Assembly: GCA_947177925.1 (NCBI GenBank)
Contig: CAMWWJ010000050.1
Location: forward strand, 1 to 14,151
From: an uncultured Lachnospiraceae bacterium
GTDB lineage: Bacteria > Bacillota > Clostridia > Lachnospirales > Lachnospiraceae
Direction: 5' to 3'
DNA: 14,151 nt
The translations under genes and the position numbers were made by a program. Shown one piece after another: positions 1 through 7,291 of this stretch (within the stretch, counting starts at the first letter, position 1; each line of letters starts with the position of its first letter). Below the pieces are notes generated by a model. It saw nothing but the letters and a program-made list of their open reading frames with translations. It ran no database searches and was not told where the DNA came from.

Positions 1-429
1 AAAATAGACTAAGAGCTTGGTGCAGCCGCTGGCAGGAGCTATATTAAGAAAATTGGATATGGAAATGAAAGCATAGATTCAGACCTTTCCTCCTATTGGC
101 TGCAGTCTTCCCTGAAAATCTCTCCTGTGGAGCAGGTTGAACTTTTAACAGACCTATACAGCAATTGCTTTGGCTTTACCCCGAAAAATGTAAATGCAGT
201 GAAGGATTCCATTTGCCTTTTTTCATCTAAGACCAAAAGTTTTTATGGAAAGACCGGAACCGGACGCATAGACGGTCAGGATGTGAATGGCTGGTTTGTA
301 GGTTTCGTTGAAACCAATGGCAATACATACTTCTTTGCCATTAACATTCAAAATGATACTAACGCCACCGGAAGCAATGCAACTAAGATAGCCAAGTCTA
401 TCTTGTCAGATCTGAATATTTGGGAGTAA
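1..429 (+). pseudogene. Class D beta-lactamase / BlaR1 sensor domain, C-terminal part with in-frame stop
   Basis: Reading frame 1 from base 1 gives a continuous class D serine beta-lactamase/BlaR1 sensor-type sequence, except for a TAA at 10-12. Visible motifs are ELG just after the stop, YGN (bases 58-66), SLKISPVEQVELL, the KTGTG triad-like motif near bases 250-265, and NGWFVGF with YFFA strands. These are the third and fourth conserved motifs of the fold; the catalytic SxxK lies outside the window. The same domain is either a free enzyme or the extracellular penicillin sensor of BlaR1, and the visible part cannot separate them. Homology upstream and downstream of the TAA is continuous (KID-stop-ELG, where related proteins have an acidic residue), so the stop looks like a nonsense mutation rather than a gene boundary. 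Re-initiation at the GTG at 127 would leave a 100-aa fragment without the YGN motif. BlaI-type operators at 4157-4226 fit a bla-type regulatory locus. Confidence 0.72.
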
Positions 430-431
430 GA

Positions 432-471
432 AAATCGGGTAATGGTCAATGTTTAGACGCTTACCCGATTT
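432..471. terminator. Bidirectional hairpin between convergent genes
   Basis: Arms AAATCGGGTAA (432-442) and TTACCCGATTT (461-471) are perfectly complementary over 11 bp around an 18-nt loop. The hairpin starts 3 bases after the stop of the beta-lactamase-like gene and lies 35 bases beyond the stop of the convergent lipoprotein gene, so it can serve both. The T tracts are short, so termination strength is uncertain. Confidence 0.65.
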
Positions 472-506
472 CATTATCTGCTTACTCCTTGTTATAGTGC
501 TATCCA

Positions 507-1688
507 TCATCTCTCCTTATTGATACGGTATTGGTAAACAGGTATATGGTGGATTCCATTGTTTAAAACTTTATTTCCCAAATACCTGAAACTGCCATCT
601 TCTGCAAACTGTACTGTAAGCTCATGAGTTATGACTGCATCATCACACAAAATCATTTGACACACTGCATCTACGGTCAGAGTAACTGTTCCATCTTCAT
701 TTTCCCTGATGTATGTGACTTCCGGAACGGAAGTGCCAAAAAAGGTAGGAGCATAATTAAAACAGCCTATCCTTTCCCATACATAGCTCTGATTCTCCTC
801 ATCAAATACAGCATACTTTTGTATTTCCCCCTCTGTGATCGGAAGGTATTCCATAATCAGGTTTTCAAATTGTTCCTTTGGTATTCCCTCTTGATTCTCT
901 TCCGGTTGAAACTTCTCCCCATATTTCATTTCATGGAAATATTCATACATACCATTATAGTCTAAATCCGCCATATGCTCTGTATCCCAATTAGAGCATA
1001 ACAGATTATTTCCCTGATAAGCCACTCCAAATACACACTGTTTTGACATTTTTCTATTTTCATCCGTCATTGGTTTTACTCTGATGAGACAGCTTCCATC
1101 TACCACTTCCGTCACTTCCGGATACTCCGGCACACACAGTTTATAACAAAACCACCCTTTCTCCGTATATCTCCATTCTTTTATCCTTGTGTTGGAAATA
1201 TATGTCATGATAGATTTATTATTATCATTCCATAAAGCATTTGCCTTCACAACATACATGTCGTTGCCATCATAAATATATTTCTCCCTGCTTATACTCC
1301 CGTTGAAATGTACCGTATAAACAATCATGGAACCGGGCTTCCCTAATCCGGACGAATCTAAGAATTCTTCAAACTTTTCATAATGTTCCATGTTGGCATA
1401 TGGTTCACTGAAAGTTACACAATTTCCACTTTCCGCAATTTTCTCTGACGCCTGCCAAATGATGTTGTCAGGAAGTGTATCCGGATACCTGCCCTCACTA
1501 TAAAATGGCAAACAAAGTTCACTTATGAGCTCCATTTTTTCTATGCAATCACTTTCAGCTTCCTCTCTCACTTTTTCATCCAGAGGAAGATCGTACCCTT
1601 TTTCTATCTGCTTCTCTTCCCCATTTTTCTTACAGGCACTCAAAAAGGCACTGCATAGCAGCATAATAATTAGTATTCTTTTTTTCAT
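507..1688 (-). CDS. Putative lipoprotein, single copy of an unrecognised domain
   Basis: The 393-aa protein starts with a type II signal peptide: MKKR, a hydrophobic core, then lipobox LSAC with lipidated Cys19. It should be anchored on the outer face of the membrane. I do not recognise a function; it resembles Lachnospiraceae lipoproteins that I recall, unverified, as DUF6070. The C-terminal half (about residues 225-385) has an acidic segment, a P-EV-Y-EN-DGT-TL-VDAV motif near residues 320-338 and a DGSFRYLGN ending. The same pattern occurs twice in the upstream neighbour, so the two proteins are paralogous. The start is supported by GAAAGGA 9-12 bases upstream. The gene lies 22 bases after the stop of the 786-aa lipoprotein gene and is probably co-transcribed from the BlaI-type promoter near 4207-4235. 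No catalytic motif is visible; ligand binding or a structural envelope role is possible. Confidence 0.85.
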   Translation of the reverse strand: MKKRILIIMLLCSAFLSACKKNGEEKQIEKGYDLPLDEKVREEAESDCIEKMELISELCLPFYSEGRYPDTLPDNIIWQASEKIAESGNCVTFSEPYANMEHYEKFEEFLDSSGLGKPGSMIVYTVHFNGSISREKYIYDGNDMYVVKANALWNDNNKSIMTYISNTRIKEWRYTEKGWFCYKLCVPEYPEVTEVVDGSCLIRVKPMTDENRKMSKQCVFGVAYQGNNLLCSNWDTEHMADLDYNGMYEYFHEMKYGEKFQPEENQEGIPKEQFENLIMEYLPITEGEIQKYAVFDEENQSYVWERIGCFNYAPTFFGTSVPEVTYIRENEDGTVTLTVDAVCQMILCDDAVITHELTVQFAEDGSFRYLGNKVLNNGIHHIPVYQYRINKER

Positions 1689-1710
1689 GTCTGCTGTCCT
1701 TTCTCTTTCA

Positions 1711-4071
1711 CTAATGATTATTCGTAGCTGCTGATATTGGCGGCAGTTCCAATTCTTTCTGCTCTATGACATTGGAAATATATCGAAACGTACCATCTGG
1801 AAATGGCATTACAACTATTTCGTTTGTAAATGCCAGATCCGAATTATAATCCGGCCATATCCCATCTACAAATAACGTGATTGTTCCGTCTGAATTCTCT
1901 CTATAATCCACAACCTCTCCAAAAGGAGGATATGGACTTGCAAATATCATCTCATATTGATAGCTGTTGCTTCCTTCATCATACTTACACTTTTTCCGCA
2001 ATTGTTCTATTGATAGAGGAAAATAAGTAGTCATGATCCTTTCATACACTTTGGCAGGTATTTTTCCATTTTCCGTCCGAAAAACCTCTCCTGTAGCCAT
2101 ATAATATATATCTTCAAACATACATGGCATTAAAATATCTTCCACATTACTTTTGTCCCAATTGGTTACAAGCATATTGTAATTCACATAGCTTAATCCA
2201 TCTATATATTTAGCCGTCAATTCCCTGCACTTATCAGAAAGGGGCTTTATCCGCCAATACTGGCGCAGACTTGAATGGGCAATTACATTTTCATAGGCAT
2301 AAATAAAATATCCTTTCTCTGTCAGCTTTATTTCTGCTATGTCACTGACTAAAGTGTCCCTTAGCTCTGGAATACCTTCTTCCTGCCAGCCAACTCCCAC
2401 ATAGTAGGTTTGCAGCTTATCATCACTATATATAAAGGTCACAGCCCCTATAAACCCATCCGGATTTATATTGAATATAGTCATTGTTGCATCGCGTTTT
2501 TTCAGATAGGCAGCATAAAAATCCTGAATCTTCTCATAGTTTTCCATATTGGCATCTTCCGTAACACTAATAAAGCCTGCCTTTCCAAGAAGGGTAACCA
2601 CTTCCTTGCACTGCTCCCTGGTAAATCCTTTGATATTAGAGCAATAGGATGGTCCATCTACAATCTCCACATTTTCATACACTTCCTTTACCTGCCAAGC
2701 TGCTGCCAATGCGTCATTTTTTAATTCCTCTTTTTCCGCTTCCGTTAGCAGGCACTGCTCCTTTTGTGTCTTCCCGCCGTAAAGCTCTTTCCATTCTTCC
2801 TCCGTCAGACGCTTTGAATACCACCATGCATCATAATCCTCTTTAGCCGAAAGCATCTGATTGGATACATACTGGAAACCTCCGTCATCTAATGGACGAA
2901 CCACTGCTTCGTGGGAATATAATTTAGATGTATTCCCCTCTGGATATACGGCATTGACAATAAGCGTGATCGTTCCATCCTGATTTTCCTCATAGCTTAC
3001 TACTTCCGGATATGGAATATCGGGATACTGGGCTTCATAAAAACCTCTTGGTCTGTATTCATAAGCTGCAGCCTCTGAAATATACGTTGTATTTGCCCGA
3101 ATCACTTCTCTGTCTACATGAAAATAAGTCATAATGACATTTTCAAACACATTTTCCGGTATTTGATAAACCGTCTGACTCCCATCTCCTAAATTCTCAT
3201 CTACCATATAGGGAACAGGCTCTTTATACAGAATTGGATAAAAAGTATCAAATATATCATAAAAATCTAAATCACCAAAATCATCCTCACTCCAATCGGA
3301 GAGAAACATATTATTTTGCCCATACCCCACCGGCAGCACATACTGCCGATTCCATTCCCTTAACCTGCTGCCTAACGGCAATACCCTCAGTGCAACATGT
3401 TCCGGTGTGTCGTTTAGCGTGAGTACATAATTTTCATCCGAAAAATAACTTCCTTCAAACAATAAATATCCTTCCTTTGTATATTGCCATAAGTCAGCCT
3501 GATAGCTTACTGTACTGCTGTTTTTCAGATATCCCTGTTGGTCATACTGGTAATGTCCTCTGACAATATTTACGTTACCATCCTCTGTTTTTAAATCATA
3601 TTTTGTAAATCCACCCGAATACGTAACCGCTATTATCGTCAGCTCTGCCGGTTCCTTTTCCTCTACTGCTTTGCAAAATTCCACTGCCCCTTCTGCTTTT
3701 GTCATGTCAACCTGATTTTCACTGTCAACAGCCACATATCCATTTTCGCCAAGCCTGGCAACAATACTTCGAATCACTTCCAGACTGCCTATTGTGTCCG
3801 TTTCTATTGCCTTATCATAAATATCCCGATAGATGGCGGCTATGCTCTCTGCATTGGCGGCAGCATCATTCTCTTTTTGGGTATGGACTTTATGATCCGT
3901 TACAGCTATTGCGGTATCTTCTGCTATCCTTGGTTCATCACCACAGCCTGCCATCCCAAACACCATAATGCCAATCGCCGCTAATGTCAGCACTTTTACA
4001 ATCAACATTTTATTCCTTTCTGCTAAACCGGTCTTTTCAACCCGTTTTATCTTTTTCCGCAGCATAATCAT
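1711..4071 (-). CDS. Putative large lipoprotein with tandemly duplicated domain
   Basis: The 786-aa protein has a hydrophobic segment at residues 22-42 and a lipobox GMAGC with Cys43, so it is probably a surface lipoprotein. The mature part holds two copies of the domain found once in the 393-aa neighbour: about residues 70-405 and 455-780, joined by a charged linker. Landmarks of each copy are a D-rich segment after a (S/T)(D/N)W motif, a V(F/Y)E-(V/I)IMTYF motif, PEVVSYEENQDGTITLIV near 355-372 or GEVVDYRENSDGTITLFV near 715-732, and a DGGFQYVSN or DGTFRYISN ending. Two in-frame starts have good ribosome sites: ATG at 4069-4071 (AAAGGAGAAA) and ATG at 4006-4008 (AGAAAGGAATAAA). The second gives a more usual lipoprotein signal length. 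The function is not recognised. It is the first gene of the operon, behind two BlaI-type operators. Confidence 0.87.
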   Translation of the reverse strand: MIMLRKKIKRVEKTGLAERNKMLIVKVLTLAAIGIMVFGMAGCGDEPRIAEDTAIAVTDHKVHTQKENDAAANAESIAAIYRDIYDKAIETDTIGSLEVIRSIVARLGENGYVAVDSENQVDMTKAEGAVEFCKAVEEKEPAELTIIAVTYSGGFTKYDLKTEDGNVNIVRGHYQYDQQGYLKNSSTVSYQADLWQYTKEGYLLFEGSYFSDENYVLTLNDTPEHVALRVLPLGSRLREWNRQYVLPVGYGQNNMFLSDWSEDDFGDLDFYDIFDTFYPILYKEPVPYMVDENLGDGSQTVYQIPENVFENVIMTYFHVDREVIRANTTYISEAAAYEYRPRGFYEAQYPDIPYPEVVSYEENQDGTITLIVNAVYPEGNTSKLYSHEAVVRPLDDGGFQYVSNQMLSAKEDYDAWWYSKRLTEEEWKELYGGKTQKEQCLLTEAEKEELKNDALAAAWQVKEVYENVEIVDGPSYCSNIKGFTREQCKEVVTLLGKAGFISVTEDANMENYEKIQDFYAAYLKKRDATMTIFNINPDGFIGAVTFIYSDDKLQTYYVGVGWQEEGIPELRDTLVSDIAEIKLTEKGYFIYAYENVIAHSSLRQYWRIKPLSDKCRELTAKYIDGLSYVNYNMLVTNWDKSNVEDILMPCMFEDIYYMATGEVFRTENGKIPAKVYERIMTTYFPLSIEQLRKKCKYDEGSNSYQYEMIFASPYPPFGEVVDYRENSDGTITLFVDGIWPDYNSDLAFTNEIVVMPFPDGTFRYISNVIEQKELELPPISAATNNH

Positions 4072-4156
4072 TTTCTCCTTTCCCCTTTATAACTCCTGCC
4101 ATACTTCCCTCTCCGCAAATGAAAATTGGTTTAAAGAGACATCTATTTCCGCCTGT

Positions 4157-4178
4157 AAATATTACACATGTAAGATTT
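4157..4178. promoter_or_regulatory. BlaI/MecI-type operator, downstream copy
   Basis: Arms AAATATTACA (4157-4166) and TGTAAGATTT (4169-4178), separated by CA, match as inverted repeats at 9 of 10 positions. The TTACA-nn-TGTAA core is the known BlaI/MecI operator type of Gram-positive beta-lactamase systems. It lies within the predicted leader of the lipoprotein operon, 48 bp from the second copy. Confidence 0.75.
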
Positions 4179-4204
4179 ATGGATAAAAAATTTTCTCTTA
4201 CTAT

Positions 4205-4226
4205 AAATATTACACTCGTAAGATTT
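4205..4226. promoter_or_regulatory. BlaI/MecI-type operator, promoter-overlapping copy
   Basis: Arms AAATATTACA (4205-4214) and CGTAAGATTT (4217-4226), separated by CT, match at 8 of 10 positions. The left arm is identical to that of the other operator. The site fills most of the -35/-10 spacer and overlaps the -10 box, so a bound repressor would block RNA polymerase. Confidence 0.75.
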
Positions 4227-4235
4227 GTAAGTCAA
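4207..4235 (-). promoter_or_regulatory. Sigma-A promoter of the lipoprotein operon
   Basis: On the minus strand, TTGACT (4230-4235) is followed by exactly 17 bases and TAATAT (4207-4212). Transcription would start near 4200 and run through the downstream operator into the 786-aa lipoprotein gene. The operator overlap implies repression by a BlaI-family protein encoded outside the window. Confidence 0.75.
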
Positions 4236-4259
4236 GTGAAATATGAAAGCACTTTGTTT

Positions 4260-4712
4260 TCATATTTTACCTAACGAACGAATTACCAACTTTTCAAAGG
4301 ACTTCCGAAACCGTACATCATCTTCCTCTGTCCGTTTCTTCGGTCCTTTCAAATGATTCTTTCCCGACATCCGTCTTGCTTTTTTGCCCAGATGCCGTTC
4401 CATAAGCATCTGATCTATATTTTCATCCGTGTACCATTTCCCTGACTGGTGTATGGCATATGCCCCTTTCCCAAGAGCCATTGCAGCCACGCCATAATCC
4501 TGTGTTACGACAATGTCATTCTTCCTGCAAAGGTTTATCAGCGCAAAATCCACCGCATCTGCCCCTGCTCCAATGATCTTCACTTCACTGTAAGCAGAGT
4601 TCAATACATGATTCGTATCGCACAAAAGCGTCACTGCAATATTATGTTCTGCCGCCACCTGCTCCACAATGGAAACTACCGGACAGGCGTCCGCATCTAC
4701 ATATATTTTCAT
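4260..4712 (-). CDS. YaiI/YqxD family protein (UPF0178, DUF188)
   Basis: The 150-aa protein begins MKIYVDADACPVV, the hallmark DxDACP N-terminus of the YaiI/YqxD family (Asp6, Asp8, Cys10), which has a PIN/NYN-nuclease-like fold. The family signatures VTQDYGVAAMAL and GKGAYAIHQSGK near residues 95-115 are also present. The length is normal for the family (about 150). The molecular function is not established; the acidic N-terminus suggests metal-dependent RNA or nucleotide chemistry in the cytoplasm. The start has AAGGAG about 9 bases upstream. The basic C-terminus (KKARRMSGKNHLKGPKKR) is typical. The gene lies 139 bases after the antiporter stop on the same strand, so co-transcription is possible but not shown. 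Confidence 0.93.
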   Translation of the reverse strand: MKIYVDADACPVVSIVEQVAAEHNIAVTLLCDTNHVLNSAYSEVKIIGAGADAVDFALINLCRKNDIVVTQDYGVAAMALGKGAYAIHQSGKWYTDENIDQMLMERHLGKKARRMSGKNHLKGPKKRTEEDDVRFRKSFEKLVIRSLGKI

Positions 4713-4851
4713 TTTGTCTGCTCTCCTTATAATCGTTACTATTTTTCCCCAGTGCTATCATTATTTTGGGCACCCAAAAGATTTTTACTTTTTTTATTCC
4801 AGCATTCCTATCAACCGAAATTCGTAGAAATGCTTTGAAATCTTTTGTCAA

Positions 4852-6027
4852 TTACTTTTCTAATAACCGCTTATATAAATTATCTACACATACAGCACCA
4901 AACGGAGCTGTAATCAAAATAGATAATACTGCAACTGTTACAACTATATTCCCGCAGTCCAATCCCATTGACAACGGTATTGCACCAATAGCCGCTTGGA
5001 CTGTTGCTTTTGGAGTGTAAGCTACCATGCAGAAGAGTCTTTCTTTTTTTGACAAATCTGTTTTTACTAACGATAACGCCACGCCACTCATTCTAAATAG
5101 TAATGCCCCAATAATAAGCAATACAGCAGATATACCTGCTGATTGGGCATATTTCAAATCAACAGTTGCGCCAACTAACACAAATAGAAATACTTCTGCC
5201 CCAATCCACAGTTTATTATATTTTGCAGATAACCGTGAAGCTAAGACATCATATTTTTGTTTCAACATGATACCCATACTCATAATAGCAAGTAAACCGG
5301 AAACCGGAATACTTCCTTCTAATCTATTTTGTACTTCCAAAAGCAAGAAAGAAATACTAAGTACTATCAGTATTTTCACCGAATCTCTCATATGATTCTT
5401 CTTGAAGAATAAAACCAATAATATGCCTACACTACTTCCAAGAATGATGCCCAAAACAATAGATATTGGAATCTGGATAAAACTTGATATGGACATTTTA
5501 CCCGTAGATGCTAACGCAGTGAATGCTGTAAATACTACGATAACAAATACATCATCTACCGAAGCGCCGGCCAGAATCAGTTGTGGGATACTTTTGTTTT
5601 TTCCATACCCTTCATCCATCAATCGAATCATTCTCGGTACAACAACAGCAGGAGACACAGCAGCAATTACACTCCCCATAACAGCCGCTTCTAACACAGA
5701 AACTTTAAGTAAAATTGGCGCTAAAACAATTGTCCCCAACATTTCTACACATGCAGGAAGAAAACACATAAAAACTGCTGGTCTGCCAACTTTCTTTAAA
5801 TCTGAAATGTCAAGGGACAGCCCGGCTCTTGTAAGGATTATTACCAAAGCTATCTGCCTCAAGTCTCCCGAAATCATAAGTATTGATTCATCAATTAAAT
5901 TCAATGCATACGGGCTGAGTATAATACCCACAATAATCATTCCGAGCAAACTTGGCAATCTGCATTTTGAAAAAATCCAACCCACTAATAATCCTAATAA
6001 TACGATCATTGCAATACTAGTTAACAT
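4852..6027 (-). CDS. Cation:proton antiporter (CPA/Na+-H+ exchanger family)
   Basis: The 391-aa, strongly hydrophobic integral membrane protein has about 11-13 predicted helices and fits the Na+/H+ exchanger domain (PF00999). Helix 1 is MIVLLGLLVGW. SPAVVVPRM (residues 125-133) and the acidic pair Asp158-Asp159 in GASVDDVFVIVV correspond to the unwound helix 4 and the ion-binding helix 5 of CPA antiporters. The DD pair is the type usually linked to electrogenic exchange. Length is that of the bare membrane domain, with no regulatory tail. The start has GGAGG 7 bases upstream of ATG. The leader carries a fluoride riboswitch and terminator, so expression should rise when fluoride enters the cell. 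The transported cation cannot be read from the sequence. A role in pH or ion homeostasis during fluoride/HF stress is inferred from the leader. Confidence 0.9.
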   Translation of the reverse strand: MLTSIAMIVLLGLLVGWIFSKCRLPSLLGMIIVGIILSPYALNLIDESILMISGDLRQIALVIILTRAGLSLDISDLKKVGRPAVFMCFLPACVEMLGTIVLAPILLKVSVLEAAVMGSVIAAVSPAVVVPRMIRLMDEGYGKNKSIPQLILAGASVDDVFVIVVFTAFTALASTGKMSISSFIQIPISIVLGIILGSSVGILLVLFFKKNHMRDSVKILIVLSISFLLLEVQNRLEGSIPVSGLLAIMSMGIMLKQKYDVLASRLSAKYNKLWIGAEVFLFVLVGATVDLKYAQSAGISAVLLIIGALLFRMSGVALSLVKTDLSKKERLFCMVAYTPKATVQAAIGAIPLSMGLDCGNIVVTVAVLSILITAPFGAVCVDNLYKRLLEK

Positions 6028-6051
6028 ATAAACCTCCTAAATCGCAGAAAT

Positions 6052-6098
6052 AAAAAAGCTGACAATTCCTGCGTAATAATTTCGCAGAAGTCATCAGC
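6052..6098 (-). terminator. Riboswitch-controlled intrinsic terminator
   Basis: In the RNA, the arm from 6098 to 6083 (GCUGAUGACUUCUGCG) pairs with the arm from 6073 to 6058 (CGCAGGAAUUGUCAGC) around a 9-nt loop, with a few wobbles and mismatches, followed by UUUUUU (6057-6052). The first arm contains the 3' strands of aptamer helices P2 and P1, so terminator formation and ligand-bound aptamer are mutually exclusive. Ligand binding should allow read-through into the antiporter gene. Confidence 0.88.
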
Positions 6099-6150
6099 AT
6101 TAAGTGCGGTTCAGGGATTAATACCCATGGGAGAACCTCATTCCCAACAA
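6083..6150 (-). ncRNA. Fluoride riboswitch aptamer (crcB motif)
   Basis: The minus-strand RNA shows the crcB-motif order. GGGA pairs with UCCC to form the pseudoknot, spanning AUGAGGUU. AACCGC and a short GCA/UGC P2 helix follow, then UGAUGACUUCUGC closes P1 (GAGGUU with GACUUC, two wobbles). The conserved strings AUG-GGUUCUCCC, AACCGC and GCUGAUGACUUCUGC match well-known fluoride aptamers such as the Bacillus cereus crcB leader as I recall it. An extra small GGG-CCC hairpin (6108-6126 region) is inserted between the pseudoknot strand and AACCGC, where length varies in the family. The predicted transcription start lies only a few bases upstream of the first G tract. It controls the antiporter gene by transcription termination. 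Confidence 0.9.
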
Positions 6151-6155
6151 AACAC

Positions 6156-6184
6156 ACTATAGCATAAGCTGAAATGAAATGCAA
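6156..6184 (-). promoter_or_regulatory. Promoter of the fluoride riboswitch-antiporter transcript
   Basis: On the minus strand, TTGCAT (6179-6184) and TATAGT (6156-6161) are separated by 17 bases. The start expected about 7 bases downstream places the aptamer at the very 5' end of the transcript, which is common for riboswitches. Confidence 0.65.
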
Positions 6185-6323
6185 GAACGAATTCTTCTAT
6201 CCAGCCTATAAAATTACTTATTCCTTTTATCTTTTTTAGAATCCTTTCATGTCTCTTTTCTCTTAACCATATATCTTTTTTATCTTACCTTCATAAACTG
6301 ATAAATACGAAAACTTAAAATTC

Positions 6324-6899
6324 TCACTCCAGTAATACAAAAAACCTTTCATCAACCGTAACCACCACTACGTACTCCTTATCTATTTTTAACTCTTTTC
6401 CTCTCCACCTTACTGTTTCTCGCTCATATTCTCCACAATAATTATTAAAACTCAACTCATATTGCACCTCTTTCCCCTCCTTGTTCATCATAATGGTCAA
6501 TTCATAATATGCTCTGTGCACAATTTCCCTACCACATGCCCTTCCATCGTCATACCGTGTCTTCAGCACTTTTGCAGTACCAATATACCCTTTTCCCCTA
6601 AAAACATAAATCGTGGTCTTTATCATGGGAATTAGGCTCATAATCACCTCAATCAATAGCATGATAAATAATATCATTACGATTAAAAAGCCGACTATAT
6701 AATCGTCCATTGCTCTAGGCTTAAGGGCTATCAACCGTATTGTTCCAATTATGCAAATGAAAGCGAATGTTATCCCAAACAAACTCTGTCGGCTCATACC
6801 GGAAAACCAGATTTTTCTGATAACCTTGCCTCTCAATTTACTATCCAATGGCATCCACTCTGTATTTTTTTCGTCTTCCTGATTATTCTTCCATCCCAT
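6324..6899 (-). CDS. Two-helix membrane protein of unknown function
   Basis: The 191-aa protein has a charged N-terminus (residues 1-35), two hydrophobic segments at about 39-58 and 67-93, and a C-terminal soluble domain of roughly 95 residues rich in predicted beta strands (YELTIMM, VQYELSFN, EYVVVVTVDERFFVLLE). I do not recognise the family; the layout resembles DUF3592-type proteins with two helices and a beta domain, but no diagnostic motif is present. The ATG at 6897-6899 is preceded by a modest GGGGTG, and a possible 37-codon ORF overlaps the start by 17 bases, which suggests translational coupling. The GC-rich stretch upstream of it separates it from the RNHCP operon. No clear terminator follows before the antiporter promoter. 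Confidence 0.75.
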   Translation of the reverse strand: MGWKNNQEDEKNTEWMPLDSKLRGKVIRKIWFSGMSRQSLFGITFAFICIIGTIRLIALKPRAMDDYIVGFLIVMILFIMLLIEVIMSLIPMIKTTIYVFRGKGYIGTAKVLKTRYDDGRACGREIVHRAYYELTIMMNKEGKEVQYELSFNNYCGEYERETVRWRGKELKIDKEYVVVVTVDERFFVLLE

Positions 6900-6996
6900 C
6901 TATCAACACCCCATTTTTATATTCTTCTACATCTATTTGCAGATAGCCCTCAATATGAAGTTGTCTGTCCTTAATTCCATCATTGGTTACATTCAT
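6883..6996 (-). CDS. Possible 37-aa small ORF overlapping the membrane protein start
   Basis: ATG at 6994-6996 has AGGGG about 10 bases upstream and opens 37 codons ending in TAA at 6883-6885, overlapping the next gene by 17 bases in another frame. The peptide begins MNVTNDG and is acidic (QIDVEEY, IDGMEE), without a signal or membrane segment. It may be a coupling leader, a small real protein or a fragment of a longer lost gene. No family is recognised. Confidence 0.35.
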   Translation of the reverse strand: MNVTNDGIKDRQLHIEGYLQIDVEEYKNGVLIDGMEE

Positions 6997-7009
6997 TTAC
7001 TCACATCCC

Positions 7010-7291
7010 CTAAAGTTCAGTCCTTCCCACCATGTTTGCAGCCACAATGGTACTATGACCTCTGCTGACTTCTCGCCATTCGTTGTTACTACGGATTTCA
7101 TGTGCATTTATTGATGCAGTTCCATCCGCTGACGAGACCTCCCAAGGTAAGAACCCAATCTTTCGCTCCATGTGTCTGCCACATTTATCCCAGTTAGTTC
7201 CAGGTAGTTATTGGACTTCGACTTGTTATGCAGCCTTATCCCTAACTGTGGCCTACTTTCACTGATTAGATTGCGCCCGTACCGGGCGCAA
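7010..7291. other. Non-coding, GC-richer block; possible mobile-element remnant
   Basis: No ORF here has a ribosome site or recognisable protein. The base composition is visibly richer in G and C than the flanks. From memory, and unverified, strings such as TACTATGACCTCTGCTGACT (7050-7069) and the closing GGGCGCA resemble a non-coding block that recurs beside transposases or other mobile elements in gut Clostridia and Bacteroides. It ends in a perfect hairpin, TTGCGCCCG/CGGGCGCAA (7271-7279 and 7283-7291). No target-site duplication or transposase is seen. Confidence 0.4.

Noticed and set aside
4764..4779. Hairpin TTTTGGG-CA-CCCAAAA with a T-rich stretch after it
   Set aside because: The T-rich side faces plus-strand transcription, but no plus-strand gene precedes it; on the minus strand there is no T tract.
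4642..4851. Minus-strand 69-codon frame between the antiporter and YaiI genes
   Set aside because: It overlaps the YaiI start in another frame, has no good ribosome site and no recognisable sequence.
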